NCBI GenBank assembly: GCA_021234535.1
Contig: CM037843.1
Location: 8,244,979 to 8,308,978, forward strand
DNA: 64,000 nucleotides
Origin: Stichopus chloronotus
Lineage: Eukaryota > Echinodermata > Holothuroidea > Aspidochirotida > Stichopodidae
Direction: 5' to 3'
The notes under the pieces were generated by a model. It was given only the letters and a program-made list of their open reading frames with translations. It searched no databases and was not told the origin of the DNA. This document shows, piece after piece, positions 1 to 11,322 of this stretch. How positions within the stretch are numbered: the stretch's first letter is position 1; every line of letters starts with the position of its first letter. Position numbers and translations under genes: made by a program.

Positions 1-107
1 AGGGGATGATGGGTGACTAGGCGGCCAGAGGTTATCTTAATTAAGCACTGTGAAAGTACTAAAAACTTCCCTATTAATGAAGGGTAAAGGTTGAGCTTAG
101 GCCCCTA

Positions 108-315
108 ACCCTGGTTGTTTTATACAAGGAAATTCTCTCAAAAGTTTTGATGTCTTTCAATTAAAAATGATGCAGCACTTCTCTGTTGAATAATAAGAAT
201 TCCTGGAATCCAGGAACACAACCCTGGTTGTGGATAAAGGAATTCTCTCAAAATTTTTGATGTCTTCGATTAAAGATGATGCAGCACTTCCCTGTTGAAA
301 AATTAGAATCCCTGT
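108..315. repeat. Two-copy direct repeat, ~113-bp period
   Basis: Copies start near 108 and 221; both run ccctggttg ... aattctctcaaaa ... gatgcagcacttc. They differ by small indels. No coding content seen. Confidence 0.75.
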
Positions 316-399
316 TTTCATTTTACACATGTTCTGTCTACTCTTTTACTGTTTACAACTATACGAGATGAGTATATGACAATGATGCATGATTAAAAA

Positions 400-1590
400 T
401 AACAACAACAAAATGCAAACTTAGTACAAGGAAATATGAATATGAGGCTGGCGTCAAACTGTAGCACTGCCACGGTGCCACAGTCTGGCAATGACAGCTG
501 GTTTGCTCACATCACTGTTATGTGCGTGCATGTCATATGGACGGTATAACAAATCCCCAGTTCCCTGTGATATAATAAGGATTTATCTCCGTTTTCTGTG
601 TATCACTTCAACTGTGTGTTCTGTGTTCTCTGTACTGCTACACTAGATACAAGAGATAAGAAATAGCATGATAATTTTGTGATATCAAAAGGTTTTTGCA
701 GGTCGGTAGGGAAGGGGGACATACATACATTTGTGCAAATGTGGAGCTGGCGTCAAATTGTAGCACTTCCACCGTACGACAGTGACAGATGTTTCCTCAC
801 ATCACTATTGTCTGTGTTAAGATAGCAAATCCCCAGGTCCCTGTAAAATAATAAGGAATTATCCCCGTTTTCAGTGTACAACTTCAACTGTGTGTGCTGT
901 TCTCTGTACTGCTACACTAGATATGGGAGACAGCATCATCGTTTTGTGATATCAAAAGGGGAAATTTAACCATTTTTGTAGGTCGGTAGGGAAGGGGGAA
1001 CAAATACATTTGCTGCAAATGTGGAGCTGGCATCAAATTTTAGCACTGCCACAGTACCACAGTGACAGCTGTTTGCTCATGCCACCGTTGTCTGTGTCAA
1101 GATAACAAATCCGCAGTTCCCTGTGAAATAATAAGGATTTATCCCCGTTTTCAGTTGACAACTTCAACTGTGTGTTCTCTGTACTGCCACACTAGATTTG
1201 GGAAATTAGCAACAGCATGATCATAGTGTGTGATATCGAAAGGTAAAATTTAATCATTTTCTTAGGTCGGCAGGGAAGGGGCATACATATACTGTATGTT
1301 GGCTGCAAAGGTGGAGCTGGTGTGGAGTGGGAGGAGTAGGAGCCAGGAGAGGATTAATAGCATCATGCACCCGGAAAAGATGTAAAAATATTTTTGTATC
1401 AAATTGTAGTACAGTTAAACTTGTATTAAATTTATACAAAAACATGAATGAACCTGGAATCAGCCTGTGTGGCACTGCCACAATTCCATTTTAATATTGA
1501 ACTCAGTTTGCTCACATTACTGATGTCTGTGTCCTATAGATACGGCACATATCCCTATGTTGCTGATTGACGTGTGGAACTATGACTAAA
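400..1590. repeat. Four-copy tandem repeat, 280-300 bp unit
   Basis: The anchor ggagctggcgtcaaattg (with variants) recurs near 441, 741, 1021 and 1311. Each unit continues with a CACTGCCAC-type motif, 'ctcacatcactgttgtctgtg', 'ccctgtgaaataataaggatt' and 'actgctacactagat'. The fourth copy is broken by about 140 bp of unrelated sequence (roughly 1321-1460). This may be a local satellite or a tandemly duplicated element. Confidence 0.75.
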
Positions 1591-4500
1591 AGAGAGTGGC
1601 CAATTACATTGACTCTTGAGACACACATTTAAACGACGCTTATATTGTTGCCTAACTTGTGCTGTTTAGCTTTGTAGGAAGTTCATCACTAGTCTAGGGT
1701 ACAATCCCCTGACTTAAAAGGAAAACTGCAACATGTCGTAATTTAACATGTATAGAAGGATATTTGGATAATCCATTTGCAGGGATATGCAGGCAAAATG
1801 CTGTCAGGTTTCTGCAATAATTTGCTTGTTTCTCTTTTTACTACATCTGTAGCAGATGCGTATTACAATAGGGATGACAATTACAGTGACACTTATCAAT
1901 CAGTAACACCCAAGGAAGAAACAGAAAAAAAAAACACCTTGATTCTCTCAGAAGTTTCAGTAGTTGATCATCACTTAGAGCACCACATAGCTGCACTACA
2001 GCTGACCTGAAATACAGTAATAGCCAAGTGCAAGAATTTGGAACCATGTCTTCACAATTGAAAGTAGACCAACACTAACTGCGAATAAAACATTTTGTGG
2101 AAGGGGGAAGGAGATTGATAATGCTTACCATATTTTGATTGCTTCTAAATTGAGCATTTGTTAGATTATTTTATTACAGAAAGATTGATCTTTGGTGGAT
2201 AGGTGATATAGAGTTGAATACACCCACTTTTTTCTTTTTTTGAAATCGACTCATTAAAAAGGAAAAATGACTATCTATAGATCGGAACAGCTCTAACACA
2301 TTAAGCACATATCAAAATCGAAATGAACTTTCTGCACTCTTTTCTTTCTTGGTTCAAGGAATTTCTTTTTCCTTTGTTCATTTAAACAGTTTAGGCAATA
2401 GTGTTGGTCTTTAGCGTTTGCTTTGTTAGATGTATTTCTTAAATTATTGAATTAAAATATATGGGCTGGGGCAGGCAATCAATTAAAAGATAGTGTCTTT
2501 GACTTTACACACATTTCTAGGAAAGAGGTAAGCTTAACAGACAGTCAAAAGTGCAATTTATTACTCAGAATGTATGTAGTAGGTTTGACAATAATCTCAG
2601 TATCAACATATGCTAGTAATGGAATAAAATTTCTTCTCCCTTCTCTTCCTCAATATTCTACCAGTCTTAAAGACATATTCAAGTAACAATTGAAGGGATT
2701 CTTCAATGGAAGAGAACAATTTTCCACAGCAAAAATTTCAAACCCCATGTCTATATATTTTTCCAAACTTAAAGGGAAAATCAGGGTTTGCCTGGAAAGT
2801 TCACCTTTGATGATTTTTCTTTCTAAACTCATTGTTCACCGAGATATAGAGACGTTGGGGAGGTGTTTGAAGGTAGACGAAACGGTAATTATTGCGTTCA
2901 TTACTGTTGAATGCGAACTCTTAATATTTGTCGGGTACAAAAAATAAATGGATGATATACAAGACAAGACAGCTTCCTCTATACGATGACCACTCACAGC
3001 GTAAGACTGAGATGACATTATATGAATAAACATAACTGAATGTTTAAGGTTCTCATGCTGTTTGTGCATTGCTCAATGCTAAGTAAACAAGAGTTTAATG
3101 ATAGGTGATGATACATACAGCACCCGTAGGCTACGTGTGAAATAGGAAGCCCCACCTCCTCATACCTTGAAAAGGCGATAGTATTGAATATTCATATTTG
3201 ATTCAATGAAAATGGATGTTACAGACTTTCAGAGTTCTTCACCGATTTTTTTTTTGCAAATTTGCCGCGTTTCTGAAATTGTCCACATGTTTTGTGATAA
3301 TCTTGATCATATTTGTTAGTTATAACTCATTGTACGATACCTGGTGGGGAATCGTAGTGAAATCAATTGTGAAAATAAACCCTGACTTCCCCTTTAAGAT
3401 CCAATTGTCGTTTGAAGAAAGGCTGCCCTAGTCAAGAAAGATTTCCGGTTGCATCTACTTAAGGTTTAAGAAAATGCCACGTAACAGTGGCAAATAAGTT
3501 GGTTTCCTTTGAAATTGAAGCCCTCATTTAAGTAGTTGACACTAGTGAACATGTAGACTGAGTAGATTGTAGTTCTACTTACAATATTGCAGAAATGAGT
3601 CACACCCCTATTAAACTATTGTGATTTTTTTTAAGAAGAGAGAAAATTATTCCTTCTTTTTCTAACATATCAATTTTTTTCAGGGGCCTATCCCTTTACA
3701 TTTCGGCACAGTTGTTTGTATGTTCTTCCTGCATATTTTGATTGAATAAGTTCAATACTGCAGTCTGCTCTAATGGATTAAGATGAACATAAATAGAAGA
3801 CATTGTAGCTTATGGGAGGGTGATGTGAAATATTTGAATTTTAGACATAATTTCAAGAAAGTCAATTCACATTTGTTTTCGATTTTAGCCTTTGTTGCAG
3901 ATGTAATAATTTATCATTATAGTTGGAAATGAAACCTTTCCATGTGAACCCCCACCCCTTCTGTGTGCGTGCATCATGCAGCCAGTTGTTTGCTGTTGTC
4001 CTTATTGTACATCAAGTTGGTAGTGTTTTTGGCAAAAAAGAATTTATACATACCAGTTATATTAAGCAATAGATGAAGTGTGTACTTAAAGAAAAGGGCG
4101 CACTTGATTCAGACCTTGAATTTTACTTATTGTATGGTGCAAAGCAATCACATTAGTGTAGAGAAAACTTGTGGCATAGATATGTTGCAACTTCATGTGG
4201 GATGAATTTTTTCATCAAAATTGGCATCTTTTCACAAGGTCAGTCCAGATTGAAATACATCCGATTACTCATTGATGAAAACCAAATCTTACTGCACCCG
4301 GCAGGGATCAAACGTTAAACCTATTAGCTAAGGTTCATTGCTTCAAATGTCACGAACTTTACCTACTTGACATTAGCATTGGTACAAAAACAAATGAGCC
4401 AGGTTGCCCAATTGTACATTCAGTTATATGTCGACAAGGAAGTCAATCTCTTTTTTTTTTTTGTAACTGTGTAATATCTTGTACTTTTTCTAGTTGGTAC

Positions 4501-5276
4501 ATTGTTATATATGATTCTTGAAGTAGGCCTTTTGCCTTTTTATATGATCCTTCATGTTGTTGCTTTTGTCTATGTTCCTTTGTTGGTAAAATAAAATTTG
4601 CGTCTCAGAAAGGAACAAACATGGCTTTCAGTTTTTTTGCATGAATGTAGAGTGTATATGGCGAGTGTACTTTCTGGTTTCTTTCTAACATTTTCTTTGT
4701 GCTTGCTATTGATGTATGAGATATAAAGTTTTTCGCTCTCCAATCCAAAAATAAAATATGGCAAAACAAACAATAGTACAATTAAATAGGTTATGGAAAT
4801 GTGACATCATTAGGATACATATTCAACTCATTGCACTGTAAATGGCACAATATATATACCTTGTTAATTAACTAACTTCCACACTATGCAACTGATTTGA
4901 TACAACACATTGTACCCCTCACCACTGAGCAATGTTACTATCATATTGAGCCATGTGAGACTTCATAAATCTCTAGTTACACATCATGTTGTTTTCACCG
5001 TAAAATTGGGGATATGGCAATTTATCCCCCACTTTCATGTTAAAAAAAAATGTGTTATCCCCACATTGCATGCGCAGGTCCGAACCAAGAAACAAAACTT
5101 TTCTCACTTTTGCATATGATAGTGTACGATGGCAGCCTCCACAAATGATGAAACTGAGCAAACATTATCGAAAAGTCGCTTAGAACAAAAGTCCCCGGTT
5201 AGCATGCGTACAACTTGCGTCCCCTATAGGCGTCGAAAACGCGTATGCGTGTGTGTATGTATGTCCGTGACACCCT
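1591..5276. other. Intronic or intergenic stretch without a supported gene
   Basis: AT-rich sequence with short poly-T runs. An open stretch near 1846-2007 follows a plausible acceptor but has no donor and no clear family match. A tRNA-derived SINE-like fragment lies at 4255-4345. Otherwise I see nothing I can support. Confidence 0.5.
4255..4345 (-). repeat. tRNA-derived SINE-like fragment
   Basis: On the minus strand a B-box-like gtttgatccctgccgggt is followed by gcagtaagatttgg. A similar string lies at 55165-55215 on the plus strand. Match to a Pol III promoter is partial and no full cloverleaf is visible. Confidence 0.35.
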
Positions 5277-6435
5277 ACCTTGTAAACACGATATCTCAAG
5301 AAGGGAAGCTTGGACAGATCTCATATTTGGTATGTAGGTGTACCATATTGAGAAGAAGAACCCTATTGTTTTTGGTGAGGTCAAAGGTCATTTAGGGTCA
5401 ACAGGGGTCAAAATGTGAAAACCTTGTTAACACGATATCTCAAGAAGGGAAGCTTGGACAGATCTCATATTTGGTATGTAGGTGTACCATATTGAGAAGA
5501 AGAACCCTATTGTTTGTGGTGGAGGTCAAAGGTCATTTGGGGTCAACAGGGGTCAAAATGTGAAAACCTTGTAAACACGATATCTCAAGAAGGGAAGCTT
5601 GGACAGATCTCATATTTGGTATGTAGGTGTACCATATTAAGAAGGAGAACCCTATTGTTTTGGTGGAGGTCAAAGGTCATTTAGGGTTAACAGGGGTCAA
5701 ACAGTGAAAACCTTGAAAACACGATATCTCAAGAAAGGAAGCTTGTAGAGATCTCATGTTTTGTATGTAGTTGTGCAATGTTAAGTATAGGAACCATATT
5801 GTTTTTGGTGGAGGTCAAAGGTCATGTGGGGTCAACAGGGATCAAATGGTGAAAACCTTGTAAACATGATATCTCAAGAAGGGGAGCTTGGACAAATCTC
5901 GTATTTAGTATGTAGGTGTACCACATTAGGAAGAAAAACCGTGTTGTTTTTGGTGGAGGTCAAAGGTCATTTGGGGTCAACAGGGGTCAAAATGTGAAAA
6001 CCTTGTAAACATGATATCTCAAGAAAGGAAGCTTGGACAGATCTCATATTTAGTGTGTAGGTGTACCATATTGAGAAGAAGAACCCTATTGTTTTGGTGA
6101 AGGTCAAAGGTCATTTGGGGTCAACAGAGGTCAAATTGTGAAAACCTTGAAAACACGATATCTCGAGAAAGGAAGCTTGTAGTGATCTCATATTTAGTAT
6201 GTAGGTGTACCATATTGAAAAGAAGAATCCTATTGTGTATAGTAGGGGTCAAAGGTCATTTGGGGTCATCAGGGGTCAAGTTGTGAAAACCTTGAAAACA
6301 CGATATCTCAAGAAAGGAAGCTTGTAGAGATCTCATGTTTTGTATGTAGTTGTACCATGTTGAGTAGAGAAACCTTATCGTTTTTTGTGAAGGTCAAAGG
6401 TCATTTGGGGTCAACAGGGGTCAAATTGTGAAAAT
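5277..6435. repeat. Eight-copy 145-bp satellite with embedded DR1 motifs
   Basis: Units start near 5277, 5422, 5567, 5712, 5857, 6002, 6147 and 6291. Each runs from ccttg(t/a)aaacacgatatctc through agcttg and gtatgtagg to the block aggtcaaaggtcattt and ends in ggggtcaa. Total length is almost exactly eight units. Seven copies hold AGGTCAAAGGTCA, the perfect direct repeat spaced by one (DR1) bound by HNF4/RXR/COUP-TF-type receptors; copy seven has one change. Similar satellites are common in marine invertebrates, so function is not implied. Confidence 0.9.
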
Positions 6436-7717
6436 GTGACAAATGTGACACATACTAATGCTATTATGCCAGACACAGAAAAATTTTCTCTTAAGTAGAT
6501 CATTGAAACCACAATGCATTTCTGCATTCTGGTTTCTATGTGAAATGGATGACACCTTCAGGACTGCACTTAAAAGGTTGTCTGGCCCTCTGGTCTATAG
6601 ACAACTCAGAGATAATAATTGACCATAGAAAGCCTTGGAGAGTTATTAGACACTAGGTGTGTGACAGTGGCGCAGAATGTAGTGTAGGCTATTGTTACCC
6701 TCTATATGGTATATTCAATAGGATACTGTACATGTGCTGTCATATGGACATGACGATGTCCTTTTTGAAGCATTGTGTGATTGACCAAACCCTAACCTTC
6801 TTTTAGAAACAATGAACTGATCCTTCCTACCATTCTGTGCCACAGTGATAGTGGTAGATAACAAAACTGATTTCCCTGAGCTCCCACAGGTTAACATATT
6901 GTTTACCCTGTGCATGTAGTTAGTGGCTAGAGTTAACTTTGTAGCTGTACTTAACAGAGAAAATTTAAAGAAAATTTGGTTGGTCCTTAACACATAACTT
7001 TTAGTGCCATGAATTGTCACGGGAAACATCTTTAATCGTCCGCAACAATGTACGTTGCAACGATAGGTGGCATATCAACTGAACAGTTATGTGTGAACAA
7101 TAAGAAGGAAATGGACAATTTCCAATTTGATCCTGTTACATAATCAAAAGTTTACCTTACAGCACTGTACTGTTATAGGAATGTCCACTGGAGTAGCACC
7201 AGACAATTGAAGGCTTACTTCATTTAATTCCATATTACCTCAGTGATTAGGCCATTTGGTTGTCTCCTTCCCTCAAACCAGTTCATCCGGACATCTTTTA
7301 GTAATAGAAAGATTTCCAATTGTTTCACGTGAGAATGATGCAAGTTGATAGCATTTCTTAACAATTTAGATCCATCAGGATTGCCATGGCTACTCCACCT
7401 TTTTGTGCGATATTATTGATCATTAGTCCTTTATGAGTAAGGTTGCTCAAAGGTGTGAATGCTCAAATTATGTTGGCACTGCTTTTCTGCAGGTACGCCT
7501 ATACTCACTAGCAATTATCATGCAACCACTTGCAATCTCAGTACACTGTATGCTGTATGTATGTTACATTTGTAGTCGTACATTCCAAGACTAGAAATAT
7601 TGATAACCTGATGAAAAACAATTCTACCAGCAACTGAATCCAGATGGATGACTTTTTGTGTCTGGCAGAATCACAGCGATATCTTTAACGTTGGTATTTC
7701 TTCAATCACTCTTTCAG
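6436..7717. other. Intron of VIPAS39 with no further feature seen
   Basis: Non-repetitive AT-rich DNA between the satellite and the first supported VIPAS39 exon. I looked for the family's Ala-Arg-Ala-Lys and Phe-Thr-Thr-Lys segments here and did not find them. Confidence 0.4.
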
Positions 7718-7804
7718 AATCTGATTGGAAAGGCAAAGTTGAAGGCCCCAATGAAATTTGAGAAAGTAGTAGAAGTCTTGGCAGGAATGAAGTCGCCAGT
7801 GGGA
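7718..7804 (+). CDS. VIPAS39: VIPAS39 exon (third from last)
   Basis: Acceptor tttcag before 7718 and donor GTAAGA after 7804 enclose 29 codons in phase 0 on both sides. The peptide begins NLIGKAKLKAPMKFEKVVEV and ends KSPVG. It corresponds to the family's segment with a Trp-Leu-Gly/Lys-rich start followed by a Val-Val-Glu helix. Confidence 0.75.
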
Positions 7805-9789
7805 GTAAGAGCCTTACTTTTAAGCCAATTTGTTTATATCTAAAATGATTTCACTGAGTGCATATTATTGTAAACAGAAGTGTAATTTCAAAGTGTAGAA
7901 TAATGCTGTGCTTAATGGATATTTAACATTAACACTATTTCCTTACCTTTATTATCACCTTACCTTACACTATTGTCTCACCTTCATTGAAAGTCCCTGG
8001 ATTTTTTTTATTTATTGCACTAGATCGTTGCAATTCTTGTTACATGTTTCTATGTTGTGTTTTATCCTGTGGTATATTGTCCTTGTATAGCTCATGTGGT
8101 GCTCCACACTCTCACTAGGGTAAACACTTGTGACTATTACCTGATCTAGTAAAGGAATCTTTCACTGACAAGTGAGAAGGTTCTAAAATGAAAGAAAATA
8201 ATTTTTTCATCAGCAGGCATTCCAAACCTCCATGCCAATCTCTTGTTCCTAACTCATTATTGCTCTTCGAAGAAAGACTCCTCACGGTCATGAAAAGTTT
8301 CCAATTGTTAAGTTTCCAAAAATGCCATGCAACAGCAGCAAATTCTTGCAAGAGGTGTTGGTTGTTCTTTGAAAATGTTGTGCTTATTTATCCTTGAAAT
8401 TTGATACCAGTGGAAAGTTAGATTGGGTCTGGTTCTAAATCAGAGTCACATTTTATAGCTGGGAGTCAAAACTGGACTTTCCTTTGTGCCATGACTCACG
8501 TGGAATTTTTAAATCCGTAGAATCATTCATGAAGATTGCTTTTTGTGTGCTTAACAGTTTGAATTAATAGGTTTTTTTTTTTTTTTTGCAAGTTGAATGA
8601 ATAAAAGCCTTAAAATCTAGAATGGCTTTTCTATATTTCTCATTTCCCAATCATCCCTAGCCTGTGTCTGACAACTTAATTATGACAGAGAAGCTTAATG
8701 CTAACCCACCAACACTGTTTGGGGGGCCCTTTATTTCCTATATGGTAATTCCTTATCAAACTAGAATGTTGTATATGTGCAGGTGGCAGAACTTATGTCG
8801 TTGAAAACACTTACTAGTAGTTGTGGACAGCTTCAGACTTGCAAGTGTTCTTGCCACAAGCACCTGACTCCCAAACTTATTGGAGTCGCTCTAGTCTACT
8901 TCAAACCTGCTACTATAGAAACTATGTAAGCTCATTTTATTCCCTGTTGATCACCCCATCTGACTTTTGTGGTCTCTGGCATGTTTTCTTTGCAGGTCAT
9001 TGAAAAATATCTTAAATTAGTGGAAGATTCTGAGGTTCGGTTGGAGTTTGCCAGGAGGTACGAATGTTACAATGTCACCATTGATACTCTGGTAGACCTC
9101 AAGGACCGGCAACGATTGGTTGAATTTCAAGGTACCACCAAAGATCAGAATGCCCTAAACCGTTTGGCAATAGTCCTGAGAAATTCAGTGAGTAGTCTGT
9201 CAAATGATTGCATCAACAGCTTAGTATTTATTTGTATTGCATGCTATTTGTATAAAGTGTCAGAGGAAACTACTGACAGCTTTGTAATGCGTGAAATTGG
9301 CTAAAAAATTCCCACTTTGTTTAGAGCAAAAGCATCTTTGCATAGCAATAAATCACCATAATTGATGCGATGCATTCAAAATCCAAGTTTATGTTCAGAT
9401 CAATGGCTTGTTTTGACTTGTTTTGACTCGTAACGACTCGCCCAGTTTTGCAGTGAGTCGAGTCATTCCCTACTTTTAATGTGACCCGAGTCACTGTACT
9501 ATTTCTATGAGGAAAATCATGTACAATTCCTCGAGTCATATCCCTCTTAAAAATTGGTGACTCGACTCATGACTGGTTACAACTCTGTGATAAGACAAAA
9601 AAGTTATGATTTTCAATTAGCCCCAGAAATACTAACCATCAATGATTTTCAATTGGTGCCAGAAATACTAGCCATCAATGTTTCTGTTTTGCTTCAGAGA
9701 TGACAAATACATTAAAGAATGTTTGGAACTTTTTGTTCACTTTTTTGTTTTTGGCTTCCTTTTCACAGAGTATAAAATGGAAAAATTGA
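7718..9789 (+). CDS. VIPAS39: VIPAS39 (SPE-39/VPS16B) orthologue, C-terminal exons, 5' partial
   Basis: Three exons join in phase: 7718-7804, 8996-9187 and 9769-9789, giving the last ~99 residues. The middle exon carries EKYLKLVEDSEVRLEFARR, then DLKDRQRLVEF, and the last gives SIKWKN plus stop; vertebrate VIPAS39 has the same order and also ends in an I-[RK]-W-K-N tail. VIPAS39 pairs with VPS33B in a complex (CHEVI) that drives endosome-to-lysosome and lamellar-body trafficking; this tail lies in the Vps16 C-terminal-like region. The family is ~490 residues long, so about four fifths is missing. I could not find upstream exons in 1-7717, so they probably lie before the window or in short exons I missed. 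The gene runs tail-to-tail with the minus-strand gene ending at 11143. Confidence 0.88.
8996..9187 (+). CDS. VIPAS39: VIPAS39 penultimate exon
   Basis: 64 codons between acceptor tttgcag and donor GTGAGT, phase 0 at both ends. It holds the best-conserved block of the family: LVED, then a Cys-x-x-Val-x-Ile-Asp-Thr stretch, then DLKDRQ. A family-level match is clear by eye. Confidence 0.9.
9400..9592. repeat. GACTCGAGTC-rich MITE fragment
   Basis: Multiple gactcg/cgagtc words and an end reading gttacaactctg resemble hAT-type MITEs with CAGGGTTGTA ends, like the one at 30270-30397. It sits in the last VIPAS39 intron. The other terminus is not recognisable. Confidence 0.4.
9769..9789 (+). CDS. 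VIPAS39: VIPAS39 terminal micro-exon, SIKWKN-stop
   Basis: A 21-nt coding tail follows acceptor ttttcacag; it reads Ser-Ile-Lys-Trp-Lys-Asn-stop in the frame left by the previous exon. Vertebrate VIPAS39 ends with nearly the same residues, which is strong support despite the tiny size. Confidence 0.85.
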   Translation, partial: SIKWKN

Positions 9790-10004
9790 CTCAGGGTGAG
9801 GGACGTTGAAGCTGTCTCGACTGTGGGGATATCCGATGAACCAGCAGTATAAATACCTGAAATCTCTGGAAAATTTTTAAAAATTGAAGTCGAATGTATC
9901 GTGAGAGTTCTACAACTTAATACTTCAATGAAATCAGTACAAGAGAAGAGCAATAGAATATGGTAAATAATTTGATGTTAATTTTGAATTGCTACCAGGC
10001 AGAA

Positions 10005-10010
10005 AATAAA
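10005..10010 (+). terminator. Candidate polyadenylation signal of VIPAS39
   Basis: AATAAA lies 216 nt after the VIPAS39 stop codon in AT-rich sequence. It is the first canonical hexamer after the stop on this strand that I noticed. Use of this signal is inferred. Confidence 0.45.
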
Positions 10011-11142
10011 AAATTTCCTCAATGATTCAGTGAAAATCTGTAGATGTTAAACGTTGTTAAGTTTACAATTGTTACCACTTTATCTCATAAGCTAAACAAA
10101 TTAAGTTGTGTAAAGGTTGAACCGGATATCACGTTCCATCCTTCAGGATCATTTGAAATATTCAAATGAAGACTGTTTGCTTCTTGCCCCTCTGATTATC
10201 GGATGTCATTTCCCTGACATCAATTTTAAAAGCCTCCAGAAGCAATTGGTCCTACTTCTGATCCACACCAAGATGTTTATCCTATCCAAAGTATTTTGTG
10301 TACTTGTAAGTTCAGAAATACCATATATATCTTGTTCATCTACACCGTTGTTCTTTCTACACTACTATTTATGGGCAGCTGCCAGCTGTTGTCCAAGACA
10401 AATTTTTATATAGTTTCAGCTCGTAGTAATCATTCCATTAACACACTTCTACACATTTTATTATCTGGGTAAATTCTTTCAACGGTTGTTAGATGTAAAA
10501 TTATTCCCCCCCCCCCACGGCATGGTCGACTAGGAATTTAATACACATTTAGATGTTTTGTGAACAAGAGCACTTGTATTCTACACTTCACAACTCTTCA
10601 GGAGACTCCAGGAGTTGGTTGTGTTTGTTTGTAAATGTTTGATGGTAAAGATGTTTACATTGTGCTTTCATTTCTACAAAAGCTTGCATTATTTTAACAC
10701 ACACACAGACATTTATTTTGTAGTAATATTGCAAGCATATCCATTTTTTGCTAATTCATTTGAATCATGTTTTATGAGGTAGCGTGGTAGACTCGGTCAT
10801 TTTTTTTTGTCTCTGCCTCTTGTTTTGATAGCAGTAAATGCATTTTACTGATGTAGTGCTTCACTGACGGTAGTCATAATACCGTATTTATGTTAAAAAT
10901 ACCCCTTGGGCATTGCATTTTTCAAAATGTGGAAGGGGGGGGGGTGTGTGTGTGTGTGTGTTGAGGATTGTTTTGTCAACACAAATTCTTACCTTACAAG
11001 AGTTTCTTGAGATATAAGTGGTTTGGTCCTGACAATGTTAGTTTACATGGGACCTTGTATACTCAGCTTGTTTATAGCTTCTCATAATGACAGCAATGGC
11101 AAGGCTCTGTTAATAGTTTAGCAGCTGGGAATGACTTTATGC
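10011..11142. other. Convergent 3' intergenic region
   Basis: Sequence between the 3' ends of VIPAS39 and the minus-strand gene. It holds a poly-C run near 10507-10516 and a poly-G followed by (GT)n near 10935-10961. TTTATT at 10712-10717 would be AATAAA on the minus strand and could end the minus-strand gene; this is inference. Confidence 0.4.
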
Positions 11143-11322
11143 TTACATACTAAAGGGTAGTGTGGGTTTACTACCTTTAGATACAAAGATAGTAAATCCA
11201 CACTTCTCTTTAGTTTGCAGACTAGCCTCAAGTCTCTTTTTATTAATCTCTCTGAGCCAAAGGATTTCAGTGGTTCTCTTCTCCTTTGACTGTTCCTTAT
11301 ATCCAAATGGTGCCCTCTCTAA
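11143..11322 (-). CDS. Unknown acidic protein gene, probable last exon
   Basis: Open frame to a stop at 11143: charged helix GYKEQSKEKRTTEILWLREI, then CGFTIFVSKGSKPTLPFSM. Acceptor gaagttcag keeps phase 0 but lacks a strong pyrimidine tract. Codon use and helix periodicity suggest coding; the link to exon 9 is inferred across 3.6 kb. Confidence 0.5.
   Translation of the reverse strand, partial: LERAPFGYKEQSKEKRTTEILWLREINKKRLEASLQTKEKCGFTIFVSKGSKPTLPFSM

Noticed and set aside
1846..2007. Open stretch after a good acceptor, possible upstream VIPAS39 exon
   Set aside because: No donor keeps it coding and the peptide does not clearly align with the family; a resemblance around TLILSEVSVVD is too weak.
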